A DNA stretch of 35,567 nt, from NCBI GenBank assembly GCA_903844815.1, contig CAIMVD010000097.1, positions 1-35,567 on the forward strand, read 5' to 3'. This document shows positions 35,313 to 35,567 of this stretch, in pieces. Both the position numbers and the translations under genes were made by a program. The first letter of the stretch is position 1. Every line of letters begins with the position of its first letter. The notes beneath the pieces were generated by a model. That model saw nothing but the letters and a program-made list of their open reading frames with translations, was not told the origin of the DNA and ran no database searches. The DNA comes from an uncultured Bacteroidota bacterium (GTDB lineage: Bacteria; Bacteroidota; Bacteroidia; Bacteroidales; VadinHA17).

Positions 35313-35567
35313 GTAACTCTCCCCTCCTTTTAAAGCTAATCTTTCATCACATCTTTTTCTCTCTGTTAATATAGTTGAGGTTTCTCTCATTTATAAGAAT
35401 GAGTTAATAAAATATCTGTTTCTGCGAGGGTAAGATCCCTCAACTCATCCACCACATAGTCAGTTAGTTAGAGATGCGCCATTGGGTGGATGAGTTTCGG
35501 GATGACAATTTTTTTGTGTGCATGAGGGGGGAAGGAAGCAGCGGCGATTCAATAGTCATTTTATCAG
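35313..35567. other. Non-coding right end of the window with one hairpin
   Basis: I see no convincing gene here. An 11-bp perfect stem, ACTCATCCACC (35443-35453) with GGTGGATGAGT (35485-35495), encloses a 31-nt loop. It could be another dispersed repeat or the 3' end of a gene beyond the window. Confidence 0.5.

Overview
The window looks like a chromosomal segment of a Bacteroidetes/Bacteroidota bacterium, most likely an uncultured or environmental Bacteroidales-type lineage. Three things point there. Type IX secretion system (T9SS) genes porU and porV are present. Families that are essentially restricted to this phylum occur (DUF6452/DUF6048 pair, PD40 proteins fused to TPR, OmpA and SPOR domains, long-form urocanate hydratase). 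Several genes are preceded by the Bacteroidetes -7 promoter element TAnnTTTG. Most genes are housekeeping. I see no tRNA, rRNA, CRISPR array, transposase or phage gene.

Layout. 1-213: a palindromic intergenic repeat plus the porU promoter. 214-5439 (+): porU, porV and ispF. 5449-11835 (-): urocanate hydratase, then a group (read right to left) of two tandem M23 peptidases, a MerR regulator, a Nif3-like protein and a C4 zinc-ribbon coiled-coil protein that ends in a terminator hairpin. 11951-14578 (+): alaS. 14587-14727: an inverted copy of the 1-141 repeat. 14863-16075 (+): the DUF6452/DUF6048 pair. 16135-17592 (-): a sodium:solute symporter. 17699-21066 (+): recR overlapping a PLP aminotransferase, a repeat-filled gap, then an orphan 2-oxoacid dehydrogenase E2. 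21262-29762 (+): four tandem paralogues built on a TPR region plus a PD40 beta-propeller, followed by a GNAT acetyltransferase. 30502-31545 (-): an RlmN/Cfr-family methyltransferase between two related palindromic repeats. 31801-33039 (+): a DUF6786 lipoprotein, convergent with an M3 oligopeptidase lipoprotein (33036-35156, -). 35157-35567: non-coding, with small repeats.

How the genes may work together. PorU (the C-terminal-signal peptidase/sortase) and PorV (its outer-membrane shuttle partner) belong to the T9SS attachment machinery. The last member of the four-gene PD40 cluster has the domain order known for the T9SS periplasmic protein PorE (TPR, propeller, carboxypeptidase-regulatory-like domain, OmpA) and adds two SPOR-like repeats. 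Its sisters keep the same TPR-propeller core with different C-termini: a helical region plus a transmembrane anchor, nothing, or one SPOR domain. This set reads like parts of an envelope-spanning assembly that contacts the inner membrane at one end and peptidoglycan at the other. It is the best candidate here for an undescribed system; that role is inference.

The gaps hold several palindromic repeats: a 141-bp element in two inverted copies, a 10-bp-periodic inverted array, two related palindromes around the rlmN-like gene, and a heptad tandem repeat. Several start codons were moved from the longest open frame to positions supported by paralogue alignment, codon type or signal-peptide position; this is noted per gene.
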